A stretch of 64,000 nucleotides of DNA, taken from assembly GCF_016518545.1 (NCBI RefSeq), contig NZ_JACVTO010000001.1, positions 62,001 to 126,000 on the forward strand. Direction: 5' to 3'. Positions 28,769-38,009 of this stretch are shown here, one piece after another. The notes beneath the pieces are model-generated. The model did not search any database. It saw only the letters and a program-made list of their open reading frames with translations, and was not told the DNA's origin. The position numbers and the translations under genes were made by a program. The stretch comes from Pseudomonas sp. S30 (GTDB lineage Bacteria > Pseudomonadota > Gammaproteobacteria > Pseudomonadales > Pseudomonadaceae). How positions within the stretch are numbered: the first letter of the stretch is position 1; each line of letters begins with the position of its first letter.

Positions 28769-29644
28769 CTAGCGGCGGCGCTGCATCCAGGCTGCACCCA
28801 ATCCGCTCAGGCAGATGATGGCGATGCCGGCCACGCTGATGGCGTCCGGCACCTGGCCGAACACCAGCAGCCCCAGCAGCCCGGCGAACACGATCTGGCA
28901 GTAGCTGAAGGGTGCCAGCAAGGCGGGTGCGGCGTGGCGAAAGGCCTTGGTCAGCAGCAGATGCGCGGTCATGCCGCAGCCGCCCAGCGCCAGCATCAGC
29001 ACCAGGTGCGAAGGCTGTGGCGTCTGCCAGAAGAACGGCACCAGGGCACTCATGATCAGGGTGTTGCACAGGCCCGCATAGAAGTTACTGGTGGTGGGGC
29101 TGTCGTGAGCGGCCAGAATCCGTGTCAGCAGTTGATAGAAACAGAACCCCAGGGCCGAGCCGAAGGGGAACAGGATCGCCGGGCTGAACATCGCACCGCC
29201 CGGATGGACCACCACCAGCACCCCCATGAAGCCCATCACCACCGCCACCCACTGCCCGACCGTGACCCGCTCCTTGAGCAGCGGCACGGACAGCGCGGTG
29301 ACCAGTACAGGGGCCAGGAAGTTGACCGAGGTGGCTTCTGCCAACGGCAGGTACTGCAGGCCTGCCGTGAACAGCAGGCTGGTGCTGAGCAGGCTCAGCG
29401 CACGCAGGGTCTGCAATACGGGCCGACGCGTGCGCAGCACGCGCAGGCCGGCCTGTGGCAGAAAGATGCCTGCCATCAGCACGGTGTGCACCACGTACCG
29501 TGCCCATACCACCATCACCACTGGATAGAGCCCACCGAGGTACTTCGACAAGCCGTCATGACTGGCGAACAGAAACGTGGCCGCCACCACGAGGGCGATC
29601 CCGTGCAGCGGGTGATTGACGCCGGATAACGGAGTGCTGGACAT
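28769..29644 (-). CDS. EamA/DMT-family transporter
   Basis: 291 aa with ten hydrophobic segments in two five-helix EamA repeats (about 12-140 and 155-285). The second repeat ends in the usual LLGLLVFGQVPDAISVAGIAIICLSG pattern (split by loop residues). Drug/metabolite exporter of unknown substrate. A TACACT -10-like element lies about 30 bp upstream on the minus strand. Confidence 0.88.
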   Translation of the reverse strand: MSSTPLSGVNHPLHGIALVVAATFLFASHDGLSKYLGGLYPVVMVVWARYVVHTVLMAGIFLPQAGLRVLRTRRPVLQTLRALSLLSTSLLFTAGLQYLPLAEATSVNFLAPVLVTALSVPLLKERVTVGQWVAVVMGFMGVLVVVHPGGAMFSPAILFPFGSALGFCFYQLLTRILAAHDSPTTSNFYAGLCNTLIMSALVPFFWQTPQPSHLVLMLALGGCGMTAHLLLTKAFRHAAPALLAPFSYCQIVFAGLLGLLVFGQVPDAISVAGIAIICLSGLGAAWMQRRR

Positions 29645-29814
29645 TCGGGACTCGCGGCGCCAATGACAGGGCTAGTGTAGAAGAGATGCGGTAGGACGGG
29701 GAATGGATATGAGGGTCGAGACGAGCAGTTTCTTGCGCAAAATAGCGCTTCGGTACTGGTGAGTTCCAGGCTCCGCGTGATGCTGCAATAGTCAAGCCTG
29801 GGCGCGATTCGCGC

Positions 29815-29836
29815 GAGGCGGGCGAACACCCGCCTC
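29815..29836 (-). terminator. Hairpin after the small PLDc_N-like gene
   Basis: Eight-bp perfect stem GAGGCGGG / CCCGCCTC with a 6-nt loop, 23 bp beyond the stop of the 29859-30071 gene on the minus strand. No T-run, so termination strength is uncertain. Confidence 0.4.
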
Positions 29837-29858
29837 GCCCGCCGCTTCGTGTGAGGAG

Positions 29859-30071
29859 TTATTTTTCCTCGAGCACCGCTTTGCCCTTCACTGCGCGAGG
29901 ACCTCGCCAGGCCCAGATCGGCAAGCCGGGAATAGGCGCCCAGACCACGAACACGACCCACAGCATCTTGCGCTCGGCGCGCCGGTCGCTGCCGATGATG
30001 TGCCAGATCGCCCAGATCTGCAGGAGGATCACCACCACCGCGACGACGATCCAGATCGTTCCGATTTCCAT
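29859..30071 (-). CDS. Small PLDc_N-type membrane protein
   Basis: 70 aa from the ATG with AGGAGA 7 bp upstream; an upstream in-frame start lacks a site. Two hydrophobic helices (about 3-22, and 35-52 LWVVFVVWAPIPGLPIWAW) with the loop WHIIGSDRRAERKMLW. This is the pattern of the phospholipase D N-terminal membrane domain found as a stand-alone protein, where the W-x-x-I/V-x-x-P element after the basic loop is conserved. No catalytic HKD domain. Function unknown. Confidence 0.7.
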   Translation of the reverse strand: MEIGTIWIVVAVVVILLQIWAIWHIIGSDRRAERKMLWVVFVVWAPIPGLPIWAWRGPRAVKGKAVLEEK

Positions 30072-30221
30072 GAGCGCTCTCCTGTGTGATTGTACTGTAT
30101 TGGTTCGCGCCAAACGGCAAGGGTTCATTCCGATGCACGCCCGATTCGGCGGCCAGACACTGCTGCAGATGCAGGATGATTGTCTTTCCCGAGCCCGGGT
30201 AGCACACTCGCTGCGCCCTCG

Positions 30222-31247
30222 ATGGAAACGGAGTCCGCTGTGCCCACGCCTCGCCAGTTCAGCAAGAAGACCAGCACCAGCAACATGCTCAGGCTCAAGT
30301 CTGGCAACAGCGACGAGCAGGCGCCCTATCGCGTGGGTTTCGTGCTACTCGAGCACTTCTCGATGGCCAGCTTCACCGTAGCCATGGATGTCCTGGTCAC
30401 CGCCAATCTGTTGCGTGGCGACAGCTTCCGGTTCATTCCGCTGTCTCTGGACGGTGACCGGATACTCAGCGACCTGGGCCTGGAGCTGATCGCCAGCGAG
30501 CTCGAACCTCAGGCAGTGAAGGCACTTGACTTGCTGGTGATCTGCGGCGGCCTGCGCACCCTGCTCAAGTACCCCGAGCTCGACCGCCTGATCGGCGAAT
30601 GCTGCGCTCAGGGCATGGCGCTGGGCGGCCTGTGGAACGGCGCATGGTTTCTCGGCCGCGCAGGCGTGCTGGGCGACTACGGTTGCAGTATTCACCCCGA
30701 GCAACGCGCCAGCCTGGCCGAGCGCAGTCCGCAGACGCGCATCACCCCCGCCAGCTTCACCCTGGACCGTGACCGGCTCACTGCCGCCAGCCCCAATGGC
30801 GCCATGGAACTCATGCTCGGGCTGGTGCGACGGCTCTACGGCGATGCCCTGGCCGAAGGCGTCGAGGAAATCCTGTCGTTCTCCGGCGCCCGCTACCGCC
30901 AGGTCGGTCCAGGCGCCAAGAAATCCATGAGCCTGCAATTGCGGACCATCGTCGAGCTGATGGAAAACAACCTGGAGGAAACCCTGAGCCTCGATCAGCT
31001 GGCCGTCTACAGCGGCCGCTCGCGGCGTCAGATAGACCGCTTGTTCCAGGCCCAGCTCGGCACCTCGCCACGGCGCTACTACATGGAACTGCGCATCACC
31101 AAGAGCCGGCGCCTGCTGCAATATTCCGATCTGTCCGTGATGGACGTGGCGGTGGCCTGTGGTTTCGTCTCGGTTTCGCACTTCAGCAAGTGCTACGCCG
31201 CTTATTTCGGCTACCCGCCTTCTCGCGAGCAGCGCCTGGGCGAGTGA
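30222..31247 (+). CDS. GlxA-family regulator: DJ-1/PfpI domain + AraC DNA-binding domain
   Basis: About 341 aa. Residues about 35-200 form a class I amidotransferase-like DJ-1/PfpI domain (YRVGFVLLEHFSMASF, LLVICGGLRT, ALGGLWNGAWFL). The usual nucleophile Cys of enzymes is not kept there (Asn/Gly), so it senses rather than catalyses. The C-terminal 110 residues are an AraC double helix-turn-helix (SLDQLAVYSGRSRRQIDRLF and VMDVAVACGFVSVSHFSKCY). GlxA-family members in Pseudomonas control choline, carnitine and arginine catabolism; the target here is unknown. Start is uncertain: 30180 (TTG), 30222 or 30285 (ATG). Confidence 0.85.
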   Translation: METESAVPTPRQFSKKTSTSNMLRLKSGNSDEQAPYRVGFVLLEHFSMASFTVAMDVLVTANLLRGDSFRFIPLSLDGDRILSDLGLELIASELEPQAVKALDLLVICGGLRTLLKYPELDRLIGECCAQGMALGGLWNGAWFLGRAGVLGDYGCSIHPEQRASLAERSPQTRITPASFTLDRDRLTAASPNGAMELMLGLVRRLYGDALAEGVEEILSFSGARYRQVGPGAKKSMSLQLRTIVELMENNLEETLSLDQLAVYSGRSRRQIDRLFQAQLGTSPRRYYMELRITKSRRLLQYSDLSVMDVAVACGFVSVSHFSKCYAAYFGYPPSREQRLGE

Positions 31248-31336
31248 GCCTGCACGCGCGCGGAACTAATGCGCGGATGAGGCTCCCTAATTTGTGACCC
31301 ATCATCCATGGCCACTCACAGGAAGGATTGACCTCT

Positions 31337-31585
31337 ATGAAGCGTGAACAGATCGAAGGCGTCGCAGACAAGGTGATCGGCAAGGCGCAGAGCGCCGCTG
31401 GCGAATTTCTCGAAGATCCGGAACTGGCCGCTGAAGGCGATGCGCGCCAGACCGCCGGCCAGCTGACCAAGAGCTATGGCGACGCGGTGGAGAATGTCTC
31501 CCAGTTCGTCAAGCAAAAGCCGTTGACCGCACTGGCGGTCGGTGCCGCCATTGTCCTGGTAGCCAACCGTCTGCTGCGACGTTGA
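31337..31585 (+). CDS. CsbD-family stress protein
   Basis: 82 aa. N-terminal CsbD-like segment (QIEGVADKVIGKAQSAAGEF) of amphipathic helices, then QTAGQLTKSYGDAVENV and a C-terminal hydrophobic helix (LTALAVGAAIVLVANRLL) ending in RR, as in DUF883/ElaB-type ribosome or membrane-associated stress proteins. So it is a CsbD-like domain with a membrane anchor. GGAAGGA lies 9 bp before the ATG. Monocistronic with its own terminator. General-stress induction is known for the family, not shown here. Confidence 0.85.
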   Translation: MKREQIEGVADKVIGKAQSAAGEFLEDPELAAEGDARQTAGQLTKSYGDAVENVSQFVKQKPLTALAVGAAIVLVANRLLRR

Positions 31586-31602
31586 TACCAGCGACGGTCA
31601 CG

Positions 31603-31623
31603 GGGCCGCCTCGGCGGCCCTTT
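31603..31623 (+). terminator. Terminator of the csbD-like gene
   Basis: Perfect 8-bp stem GGGCCGCC / GGCGGCCC, 2-nt nominal loop, then TTT. It lies 17 bp past the stop codon. Confidence 0.65.
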
Positions 31624-31663
31624 GGCCGAGCGCCCTGCAACTCAGCTACGCCCGGTAGCGCCC

Positions 31664-32335
31664 TCATTCCGCGCGAATGTAGCCTAGGACGGCGTCGCCG
31701 ATCATCTGCTTGTGCCGGCCCTTGATGGATTCGTCGGCCAGATCGATCTTGAAGATATCGCCGAAGGTATGCCGGTTCGACACCCGGTAGAAGCAGAACG
31801 AACTCATCAGCATGTGCAGGTCGATGACTTCGATGCCGGCGCGAAACACCCCCTCCTCCACACCCCGCTGAAGCACACGCCCAAGCGACTGCAGCACCAG
31901 GCTGCTCATCTCGCCGATGACCGGCGCCTGCTTGACGAACTCGCCATAGTGGATGTTTTCGGTGCAGACGATGCGCACGAACTCGACATTGCCGTCGTGG
32001 TGGTCGAAGGTGAACTCCACCAGTCGACGGATGGCCTGCTCGGCGCCGAGGGATTCGAGGTCCAGGCTGTGCTCGGTCTTGCGGATATCTCCGTACAGCT
32101 TGATCAGGCACTCCAGGTACAACTGCTCCTTGCTGCCGAAGTAGTAGTAGATCATGCGCTTGGACGTGGCCGTACGCTCGGCGATGGCATCGACCCGTGC
32201 ACCGGCCAGGCCCTGCTCGACGAACTCGTGGATGGCCGCCTGGAGAATGTCCTCGCGGGTTTTTTCCGGATTGTTCTTGCGCGCCTTGCGCACACCGGCA
32301 GCAGGCGGGACGGGGCTGACTTGCGGTTCGTTCAT
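31664..32335 (-). CDS. TetR-family transcriptional regulator
   Basis: 223 aa. Basic disordered start, then a TetR helix-turn-helix (about 28-75: TREDILQAAIHEFVEQGLAGARVDAIAERTATSKRMIYYYFGSKEQLY). The C-terminal ligand domain starts with a LYGDIRKTEHSLDLESL helix and has the aromatic-rich FCFYRVSNRHTFGDIF, as in regulators of aromatic or quinate catabolism. No target gene adjoins it; the LysR gene upstream is 110 bp away on the same strand. Ligand unknown. Confidence 0.9.
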   Translation of the reverse strand: MNEPQVSPVPPAAGVRKARKNNPEKTREDILQAAIHEFVEQGLAGARVDAIAERTATSKRMIYYYFGSKEQLYLECLIKLYGDIRKTEHSLDLESLGAEQAIRRLVEFTFDHHDGNVEFVRIVCTENIHYGEFVKQAPVIGEMSSLVLQSLGRVLQRGVEEGVFRAGIEVIDLHMLMSSFCFYRVSNRHTFGDIFKIDLADESIKGRHKQMIGDAVLGYIRAE

Positions 32336-32445
32336 TACCGACTCACAGGCTTTCTAATTGGAGTGGTCGAGGATTATCCGTGACCTGGTCGGCACAGGGA
32401 AGCACGTACTGCCCAGGGCTCGGCCACCCCGCAGCTGCACCACCT

Positions 32446-33327
32446 TCACTGACGAAGATGCTCGAGCGCCGCCAGAACATGAGCGGTGGCACGCTCCTGA
32501 TCGTGCTCCCGCACAGCGATGCCCAGTGCTCGCCACAGCCCGGGCCGCAAAGGCCGGCACAGGATACGCCGGTCCAGCTCGGCGGCCCCGGCCTCCTGGG
32601 GCAGCAAGGTCGCGCCGTAGCCGGCGGCCACCAGGCTCTTGATCGCGTCGTTGTAGTTCAGCTCGATGCGCGCCTGCGGATAGCGACCCGCCGCGGCGAA
32701 CCATTCGCCGGTCACGCGCGACAACTGAGTACTGCCGTCATTGAGGATCAAGGCCCGCGCCGCCAGCCATGCCGGCGTCACCCGTGCCGGCGGCTGCCAG
32801 TCCGCCGGTACGTAGGCCAGGATCGGGTCACGCCGCCACGGCAACAGCTTCACGCCTTTGACCGCCGACTGGGGCAAGGCCACCAGGCCGATGTCCAGGC
32901 TGCCGTCGCGCAGCCGCGCCAGAGACGCCTGGGAAGTCAGTACCTGCACCTGCACATCGATGCCCGGATGGTCACGGCGCAGCGCGGCCAGGGCGCTGGG
33001 CAGCAGGTGCGCCAGCGCTCCGGTGGAGGCGCCCAGGCGCACGTGTCCGGTCAAACCGGCGACCTGGCGACGAACATCCTCCAGCGCCTGGTCGGCATCG
33101 GCCAGCAAGCGGCGAGCACGCGCGAGCAGGGTCTGACCCACCGCGGTGGGCCGCACCTGGCCTCGGGCACGGGTCAGCAGCGCTGCGCCGACACGTGTTT
33201 CCAGTTCGGCGACGTGCAGGCTGATGGTCGGCGGCGCGAGGTTGAGCTGGCGAGCGGCCTGGGCGAACGAGCCCAGGTCGACGATCACCACCAGGGTACG
33301 CAGGCGGTCGAGGCTGATCTCGCGCAA
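32446..33327 (-). CDS. LysR-family transcriptional regulator divergent from argC
   Basis: 293 aa from a TTG with GGAG at proper spacing; a TTG at 33345 lacks a site. N-terminal winged helix (LDRLRTLVVIVDLGSFAQAARQLNLAPPTISLHVAELE), then the periplasmic-binding-like effector domain (HVRLGASTGALAHLLPSAL, SLDIGLVALP, KSLVAAGYGATLLP). Divergent from argC with 132 bp between starts, the normal arrangement for a LysR regulator and its target, so it may control argC. Confidence 0.88.
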   Translation of the reverse strand: MREISLDRLRTLVVIVDLGSFAQAARQLNLAPPTISLHVAELETRVGAALLTRARGQVRPTAVGQTLLARARRLLADADQALEDVRRQVAGLTGHVRLGASTGALAHLLPSALAALRRDHPGIDVQVQVLTSQASLARLRDGSLDIGLVALPQSAVKGVKLLPWRRDPILAYVPADWQPPARVTPAWLAARALILNDGSTQLSRVTGEWFAAAGRYPQARIELNYNDAIKSLVAAGYGATLLPQEAGAAELDRRILCRPLRPGLWRALGIAVREHDQERATAHVLAALEHLRQ

Positions 33328-33459
33328 AGCGTGGCTCCACTGCAAAGACGATATGACGTTCAGAGAATCTGAACCTTTGCCTCACGATATTCAAATTTTA
33401 TTTTTTCCGCACATCCGCGAGGATGGTCACCTGCCCTCATTCATGACGGAATCCCCACC

Positions 33460-34395
33460 ATGCACCAGCCCTTGATCTTCATCGACGGCGACCAAGGCAC
33501 GACGGGCCTGCAGATTCACGCCCGCCTGCACGGTCGCAGCGACCTGCGCCTGTTGACGCTGCCCGACTCCGAGCGCAAGGATCAACGCCGCCGTGCCGAG
33601 GCCATCAACAGCGCCGACATCGCCCTGCTGTGCCTGCCCGACGCCGCCGCACGCGAGGTCGTCGCGACGATCGACAACCCGCGGGTGCGGGTGATCGATG
33701 CCAGCTCTGCCCATCGCACCGCCCCGGGCTGGGTCTACGGACTGGCAGAGCTGAACGCCGATCAGTCCGCGCGCATCGCGGGCGCCACGCGTGTCAGCAA
33801 CCCTGGCTGCTACCCGACCGGCGCCATCACTCTGCTCAGACCGTTGGTGGACGCCGGACTGCTACCCGCTGACTATCCACTGGCCATCAATGCCATCTCC
33901 GGCTACTCGGGCGGTGGCCGCCCGGCCGTGGAGCGCCACGAGCGAGCCGGGCAACAGCGCGGCCCGGCCTTGCAACTATACGGCCTGGAACTGACCCACA
34001 AGCATGTGCCGGAAATCCAGGCCCATGCCGGCCTGGGCACGCGGCCCCTGTTCCTGCCGGGCTATGGCGACTATCGTCAGGGCATCGTGCTCAGCATCGC
34101 CTTGCATCTGCGCCTGCTGCCGCCCGGAACCACCGCCGAGCACCTGCAGGCGTGCCTTGAGCAACGCTACCAAAGCGCACGCCATGTTCAGCTGATGCCG
34201 CTGCACCAGCAGGGTGCGGCCGCCGCCCTGGATCCACAGGCCCTCAACGATACCGATGACCTGCGCCTGGCGCTGTTCGCCAACCCCGAGCACGGCCAGG
34301 TGCTGTTGACCGCAGTGTTCGACAATCTGGGCAAGGGCGCTTCGGGCGCGGCGGTGCAGAACCTCGACCTGATGCTCGCCGCCCTGCGCCACTGA
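33460..34395 (+). CDS. argC: N-acetyl-gamma-glutamyl-phosphate reductase, type 2 (ArgC)
   Basis: 311 aa; the short (type 2, AgrC-like) form of the arginine-biosynthesis enzyme that reduces N-acetylglutamyl phosphate with NADPH. Nucleotide-binding start [18 protein letters not shown], catalytic Cys117 in [10 protein letters not shown], and [10 protein letters not shown] further on. Type 1 ArgC is about 345 aa, and Pseudomonas normally has one of that type near the hemE/erpA region, so this is probably a second, accessory copy, perhaps under the divergent LysR gene. Confidence 0.93.
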   Translation: MHQPLIFIDGDQGTTGLQIHARLHGRSDLRLLTLPDSERKDQRRRAEAINSADIALLCLPDAAAREVVATIDNPRVRVIDASSAHRTAPGWVYGLAELNADQSARIAGATRVSNPGCYPTGAITLLRPLVDAGLLPADYPLAINAISGYSGGGRPAVERHERAGQQRGPALQLYGLELTHKHVPEIQAHAGLGTRPLFLPGYGDYRQGIVLSIALHLRLLPPGTTAEHLQACLEQRYQSARHVQLMPLHQQGAAAALDPQALNDTDDLRLALFANPEHGQVLLTAVFDNLGKGASGAAVQNLDLMLAALRH

Positions 34396-34473
34396 GGCGG
34401 GCCGACAAAACCGGTTAGACTGTGCACCCCGCCCCCGCCACGGGGTGTCTCAATCAGCCGGAGACCGTACCTG

Positions 34474-35160
34474 ATGTTCATCCTCAGTCGCCTGACCGGC
34501 GTGCCGCCCGAATCGTTCCAGAACCAGATCCGCCAACTGGTGATCGAGCAGGTCGGCGAACTGAGCAGCGTCGCCATCGCCGCCGACAATCCGCTGTATC
34601 CGCTGTACCAGTACGCGCTTGGCCTCGAGGTGCACCAGTACCTGCAAGCGCTCGACGGCACGCGCGGCCTGGCCGTCGAACTGATCCTGGCGCTGGAGGC
34701 CGACGCCCCCGATCGCCTGCTCGGCTTCGCCCTGGCCCTGCCGGCGCAGGACGACGCCCGAGCCTGCGCGCTGGCGTTTCTCGTGGTCTCGCCCCGCCAT
34801 CGCCGCCAGGGTATCGCTCGTGCACTGCTGGCAGACCTGGGCGGACGTTACGACTGCATCGAACTCGCCGCCTTCGCCCACGCCGTCCCCTGGTTCGAGG
34901 CCATGGGGCTGCAGGCAGTAGGCGTACGCGACGCGCAGGTGTTGATGAGCAGCAGCGGCGTTGCCAGCGGTGCGTTGATCGGTCGCCTGGATACGGCGCC
35001 GATCTACCAGACGCTGGAAGTCCGGCAGATCCACGCCTACCTGCTCAAGCAGCACGGCGAAGCGGCGATGATCCAGGCCGAGCGCCAGCGCGACCAGAGG
35101 CTCGATGCCCTGGAACTGCAAGCGCAGGCCTGCGTGACGCAGCGCCGCCAGGTGCACTGA
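34474..35160 (+). CDS. GNAT-family N-acetyltransferase
   Basis: 228 aa. Acetyl-CoA-binding motif A is clear in FLVVSPRHRRQGIARALLADL (middle of the chain, about residues 107-127, with RRQGIA as the pyrophosphate loop), followed by a HAVPWFEAMGLQ motif-B region. The last 70 residues form an extra helical tail. Good ribosome site (GGAGA) upstream. It starts 78 bp after argC on the same strand and may be cotranscribed. Substrate unknown. Confidence 0.85.
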   Translation: MFILSRLTGVPPESFQNQIRQLVIEQVGELSSVAIAADNPLYPLYQYALGLEVHQYLQALDGTRGLAVELILALEADAPDRLLGFALALPAQDDARACALAFLVVSPRHRRQGIARALLADLGGRYDCIELAAFAHAVPWFEAMGLQAVGVRDAQVLMSSSGVASGALIGRLDTAPIYQTLEVRQIHAYLLKQHGEAAMIQAERQRDQRLDALELQAQACVTQRRQVH

Positions 35161-35173
35161 GCCGCGGCCGGGC

Positions 35174-35755
35174 TCACGCGTCGACCGGTACCACCACGGC
35201 CTCGCCGATGGCGTAGAAATGCCCGCCCGCCACGTAGTGCAGGCTGCGCAACGACTCCGGCGCTCGCTCGTACTGCCAGTGGCCGTCGCTGAAGACACGG
35301 TCGTCCGCCCAGGCCTCCACCACTTCGGCGATGAACAGGTCATAGGCCTGTTGGTTGTGCGGCTCTGCGATCACCCGGCACATCAGCCAGGCCGCGCAAC
35401 CCTGCACCAGCGGCGGTGCGTAGGCATCGACACGCTCGATCACCACACCGCTCGAGGCCAGCTTGTCCGGTTCGCTGCCCAGGCTACGGGTGCCAAGGCG
35501 ATGAACCAGCTGAGCCTGGGCAGCGGTCGGCACCTGAATGGCCAACCAACCGCTGGCCTCGACCAGCCCTCGGGTGAAGGTGCTCTTGTCCAGCACCACG
35601 GTCAGCTTGGGCGGATCGAAATCCAGGGCGCAAGCCCAGGCTGCAGCCATGACGTCATCGACCCCTTCATGGCCGGCGGATACCAGCACCGTGGGCCCAT
35701 GATTGAGCAGCCGGTAGGCTTTTTTCAGGTCCACGCGCTGGAAATGAGCGTTCAT
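35174..35755 (-). CDS. Flavin reductase-like FMN-binding domain protein
   Basis: 193 aa from the ATG at 35755; the frame is open further upstream but without protein-like sequence. Split-barrel FMN-binding family: GPTVLVSAGHEGVDDVMAAAWACAL is the usual N-terminal flavin-binding region, and STFTRGLVEASGWLAIQVP and ALHYVAGG-like SLHYVAGGHFYAIGEAV the later strands. Such proteins reduce flavins or act as stand-alone NAD(P)H:FMN oxidoreductases. It faces away from the adjacent MocR gene (138 bp between starts), which could regulate it. Confidence 0.85.
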   Translation of the reverse strand: MNAHFQRVDLKKAYRLLNHGPTVLVSAGHEGVDDVMAAAWACALDFDPPKLTVVLDKSTFTRGLVEASGWLAIQVPTAAQAQLVHRLGTRSLGSEPDKLASSGVVIERVDAYAPPLVQGCAAWLMCRVIAEPHNQQAYDLFIAEVVEAWADDRVFSDGHWQYERAPESLRSLHYVAGGHFYAIGEAVVVPVDA

Positions 35756-35893
35756 CGAAAGTCCTCGCAAATGCGGCAGGGTCGGACCAGCGATTGTCGC
35801 CCAGCTCGACCCGTGCCGCCACCCCGTGCCAGCTTGCGACTTGCTGTCGCTCGCCTGAACCGGGAAGCTAGTGCTGCCGACTAGGAAAACTCC

Positions 35894-37327
35894 ATGGAAT
35901 TGCATATCCGCCTCACCGGCCGCCATGGCCTGACCGATCAGCTTTACCAGCAATTGTGCGAGGCCATCGACAGCGGCTATCTTGCAATCGGCACGCAACT
36001 GCCGCCCACACGGCTGCTTGCCGAGCAATTGGGCATTTCGCGCAAGACCGTGGCCGAGGCCTATGCGCGACTCTCCAGCGACGCCCGGCTACATGCCGTG
36101 GTGGGCCGCGGCACCTTCGTCAGCGACCGTCGAACGGCGCGTCCACCGGCTCGACAGCCGGTGCGACTGGCGGCTGCCGACACCCTCGAACGCTGGCAGC
36201 AGCGCGCCACCGTACTGGCGCGCCCAGCGCTGCAGGCGCCGTCGCGCTACGATTTCGCTGGGGGCCTGTCGGCCAAGGCGCAGTTCCCATACGATCGCTG
36301 GCGCACCTGCCTTCACCATGCGCTGCGCCGCAGCCAGCACCACCCCGAGCGCGGCGTGCCCGCCCAGGGTCTGCCCGAGCTGCGCGAGGCGATCGCCCGG
36401 CACATCGCCTTCGCCCGGGGCGTGCATTGCGACGCCGATGACCTGCTGGTGTGCAACGGCGCCCAGCAGGCACTCGACCTGATCGCCCGGGTATCGATCG
36501 AGCCAGGCACGCAAGTCGCCATGGAAGACCCGGGCTATCCTCCGGCGCGTCAGTTGTTCCTGGCCCTGGGCGCTCGCGTGCAATCGGTAGCCGTGGACGC
36601 CGAGGGGCTGTGCGTGGAGCAGATCGCCCCGGGAACCCGGCTGATCTACGTCACGCCGTCGCATCAGTTTCCACTCGGCATGCCCATGAGCCAGGCGCGC
36701 CGTGAGGCCTTGCTGGCCCGCGCGACCGAGCTCGGCGCCTTGATCATCGAAGACGACTACGACTGCGAGTTCGGCTACCAGGGCCCGGCGGTCGACGCCT
36801 TGCAGCGCCTGGATCGACATGGCCTGGTCGCCTACGTGGGCACCTTCTCCAAGACCCTGCTGGCCGAGCTGCGCCTGGGCTATGCCGTATTGCCGCCCAG
36901 CGTGCTGCGCGCCGCCTGCGTGGCTAAGCATCTGAGCGACTGGCACAGCCCTACCTTGCCTCAGTGGGCGCTGGCACGGTTCATCGACGAAGGTCATCTG
37001 AGCCGACACATCCGTCGCTGCCACGGGCTGTACGCTGCCCGGCGCGCGCGGCTGCTGAACCGCATCGAAGGCGATCTGGCGCCCTGGCTGAGCGCCGTGC
37101 CGGCCAGTGCCGGGTTCCACCTGAGCGCACTGGCTGCACCTGGCGTCGACATCGAACGACTGGTCCGCCAGGCTCGGGAGGCAGAGGTGGGCCTGTATTC
37201 ACTGGCGCCGTTCTTCGTCGAAACACCGCCCAAGCCCGGCCTGCTGATGGGCTTCGGCGCCATCGAGCTGCTGGATATCGACCCAGCCCTGGATCGCGTG
37301 CGTGCTGTTCTGGAACGTCAGACCTGA
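35894..37327 (+). CDS. MocR/PdxR-type regulator: GntR winged helix + aminotransferase domain
   Basis: 477 aa. Winged helix 10-75 (LTDQLYQQLCEAIDSGYLAIGTQLPPTRLLAEQLGISRKTVAEAYARL) with the VGRGTFVS wing, then a PLP domain (ARGVHCDADDLLVCNGAQQALDLI; Schiff-base Lys in GTFSKTLLAELRLGY; EDDYDCEFGY). PdxR controls PLP supply in Gram-positives, but related proteins regulate other amine pathways, so the target is open. AGGA lies 7 bp before the ATG. Divergent from the flavin reductase-like gene. Confidence 0.92.
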   Translation: MELHIRLTGRHGLTDQLYQQLCEAIDSGYLAIGTQLPPTRLLAEQLGISRKTVAEAYARLSSDARLHAVVGRGTFVSDRRTARPPARQPVRLAAADTLERWQQRATVLARPALQAPSRYDFAGGLSAKAQFPYDRWRTCLHHALRRSQHHPERGVPAQGLPELREAIARHIAFARGVHCDADDLLVCNGAQQALDLIARVSIEPGTQVAMEDPGYPPARQLFLALGARVQSVAVDAEGLCVEQIAPGTRLIYVTPSHQFPLGMPMSQARREALLARATELGALIIEDDYDCEFGYQGPAVDALQRLDRHGLVAYVGTFSKTLLAELRLGYAVLPPSVLRAACVAKHLSDWHSPTLPQWALARFIDEGHLSRHIRRCHGLYAARRARLLNRIEGDLAPWLSAVPASAGFHLSALAAPGVDIERLVRQAREAEVGLYSLAPFFVETPPKPGLLMGFGAIELLDIDPALDRVRAVLERQT

Positions 37328-37551
37328 CCGACACCCGGCGTCCTGTCGTGGCAAGGCTAGCACGGCTGACCGCCGCGGGCTGGGACCCATCCAGGCAACG
37401 TCGACCTCGCTGCGACGGCCTGGACGTAGACCACGGCGTGCCATTGACGGCCCGGCATTGGCCTCTTGTGAATTGCGCAAATTGGCTATCGGCCCGGACG
37501 CGTCCGCGGGCTACTCTGCTCGCCCTCAACCCAGCGGACCGGAGAATGACG

Positions 37552-37989
37552 ATGCACGATCGAATCGAGTGGGCCAAAGTGGCGCCGCAGGCCTACAAGG
37601 CCATGGCGGGCCTGGAGCAGGCCCTGGCCAATTGCGGCCTGGAGCACTCGCTGCTGGAACTGGTGCGCCTGCGCGCGTCGCAGATCAACGGCTGTGCCTA
37701 CTGCGTGAACCGCCATGCCAACGACGCGCGCCAGGCCGGAGAGGGTGAAGCACGCCTGCAGACCTTGAGCGTCTGGCAGGAGACCCGCTTCTTCACCGAC
37801 CGCGAACGGGCTGCACTGGCCTGGCTGGAAAGCCTGACGCGACTACCCGAACGCGGCGCGCCGCAGGCCGAGTACGAGGCATTGCTGGCGCACTTCGAGC
37901 CCACCGAAGTGGTCAACCTGACGCTGGCCATCGCCACCATCAATGCCTGGAATCGCTTTGGCGTAGGTTTTGCCATGGTGCCGGCCTGA
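37552..37989 (+). CDS. Carboxymuconolactone decarboxylase / AhpD-like protein
   Basis: 145 aa starting at the ATG with GGAG 7 bp upstream; the frame runs open far upstream across the MocR gene's end but that part is not coding. The AhpD core motif is present: RLRASQINGCAYCVNRHANDAR, i.e. CxxC followed by His, a peroxidase-coupled thiol active site. Alkylhydroperoxidase-like activity is the usual family role. Convergent with the bile-acid symporter gene. Confidence 0.92.
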   Translation: MHDRIEWAKVAPQAYKAMAGLEQALANCGLEHSLLELVRLRASQINGCAYCVNRHANDARQAGEGEARLQTLSVWQETRFFTDRERAALAWLESLTRLPERGAPQAEYEALLAHFEPTEVVNLTLAIATINAWNRFGVGFAMVPA

Positions 37990-38009
37990 CATACCGCAGC
38001 CGCTCACCC

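Noticed and set aside
36964..37551. An upstream extension of the AhpD-like gene into the MocR gene
   Set aside because: The extension overlaps the end of the MocR coding region, has no ribosome site and reads as Arg/Pro-rich shadow. The ATG at 37552 has a proper site.
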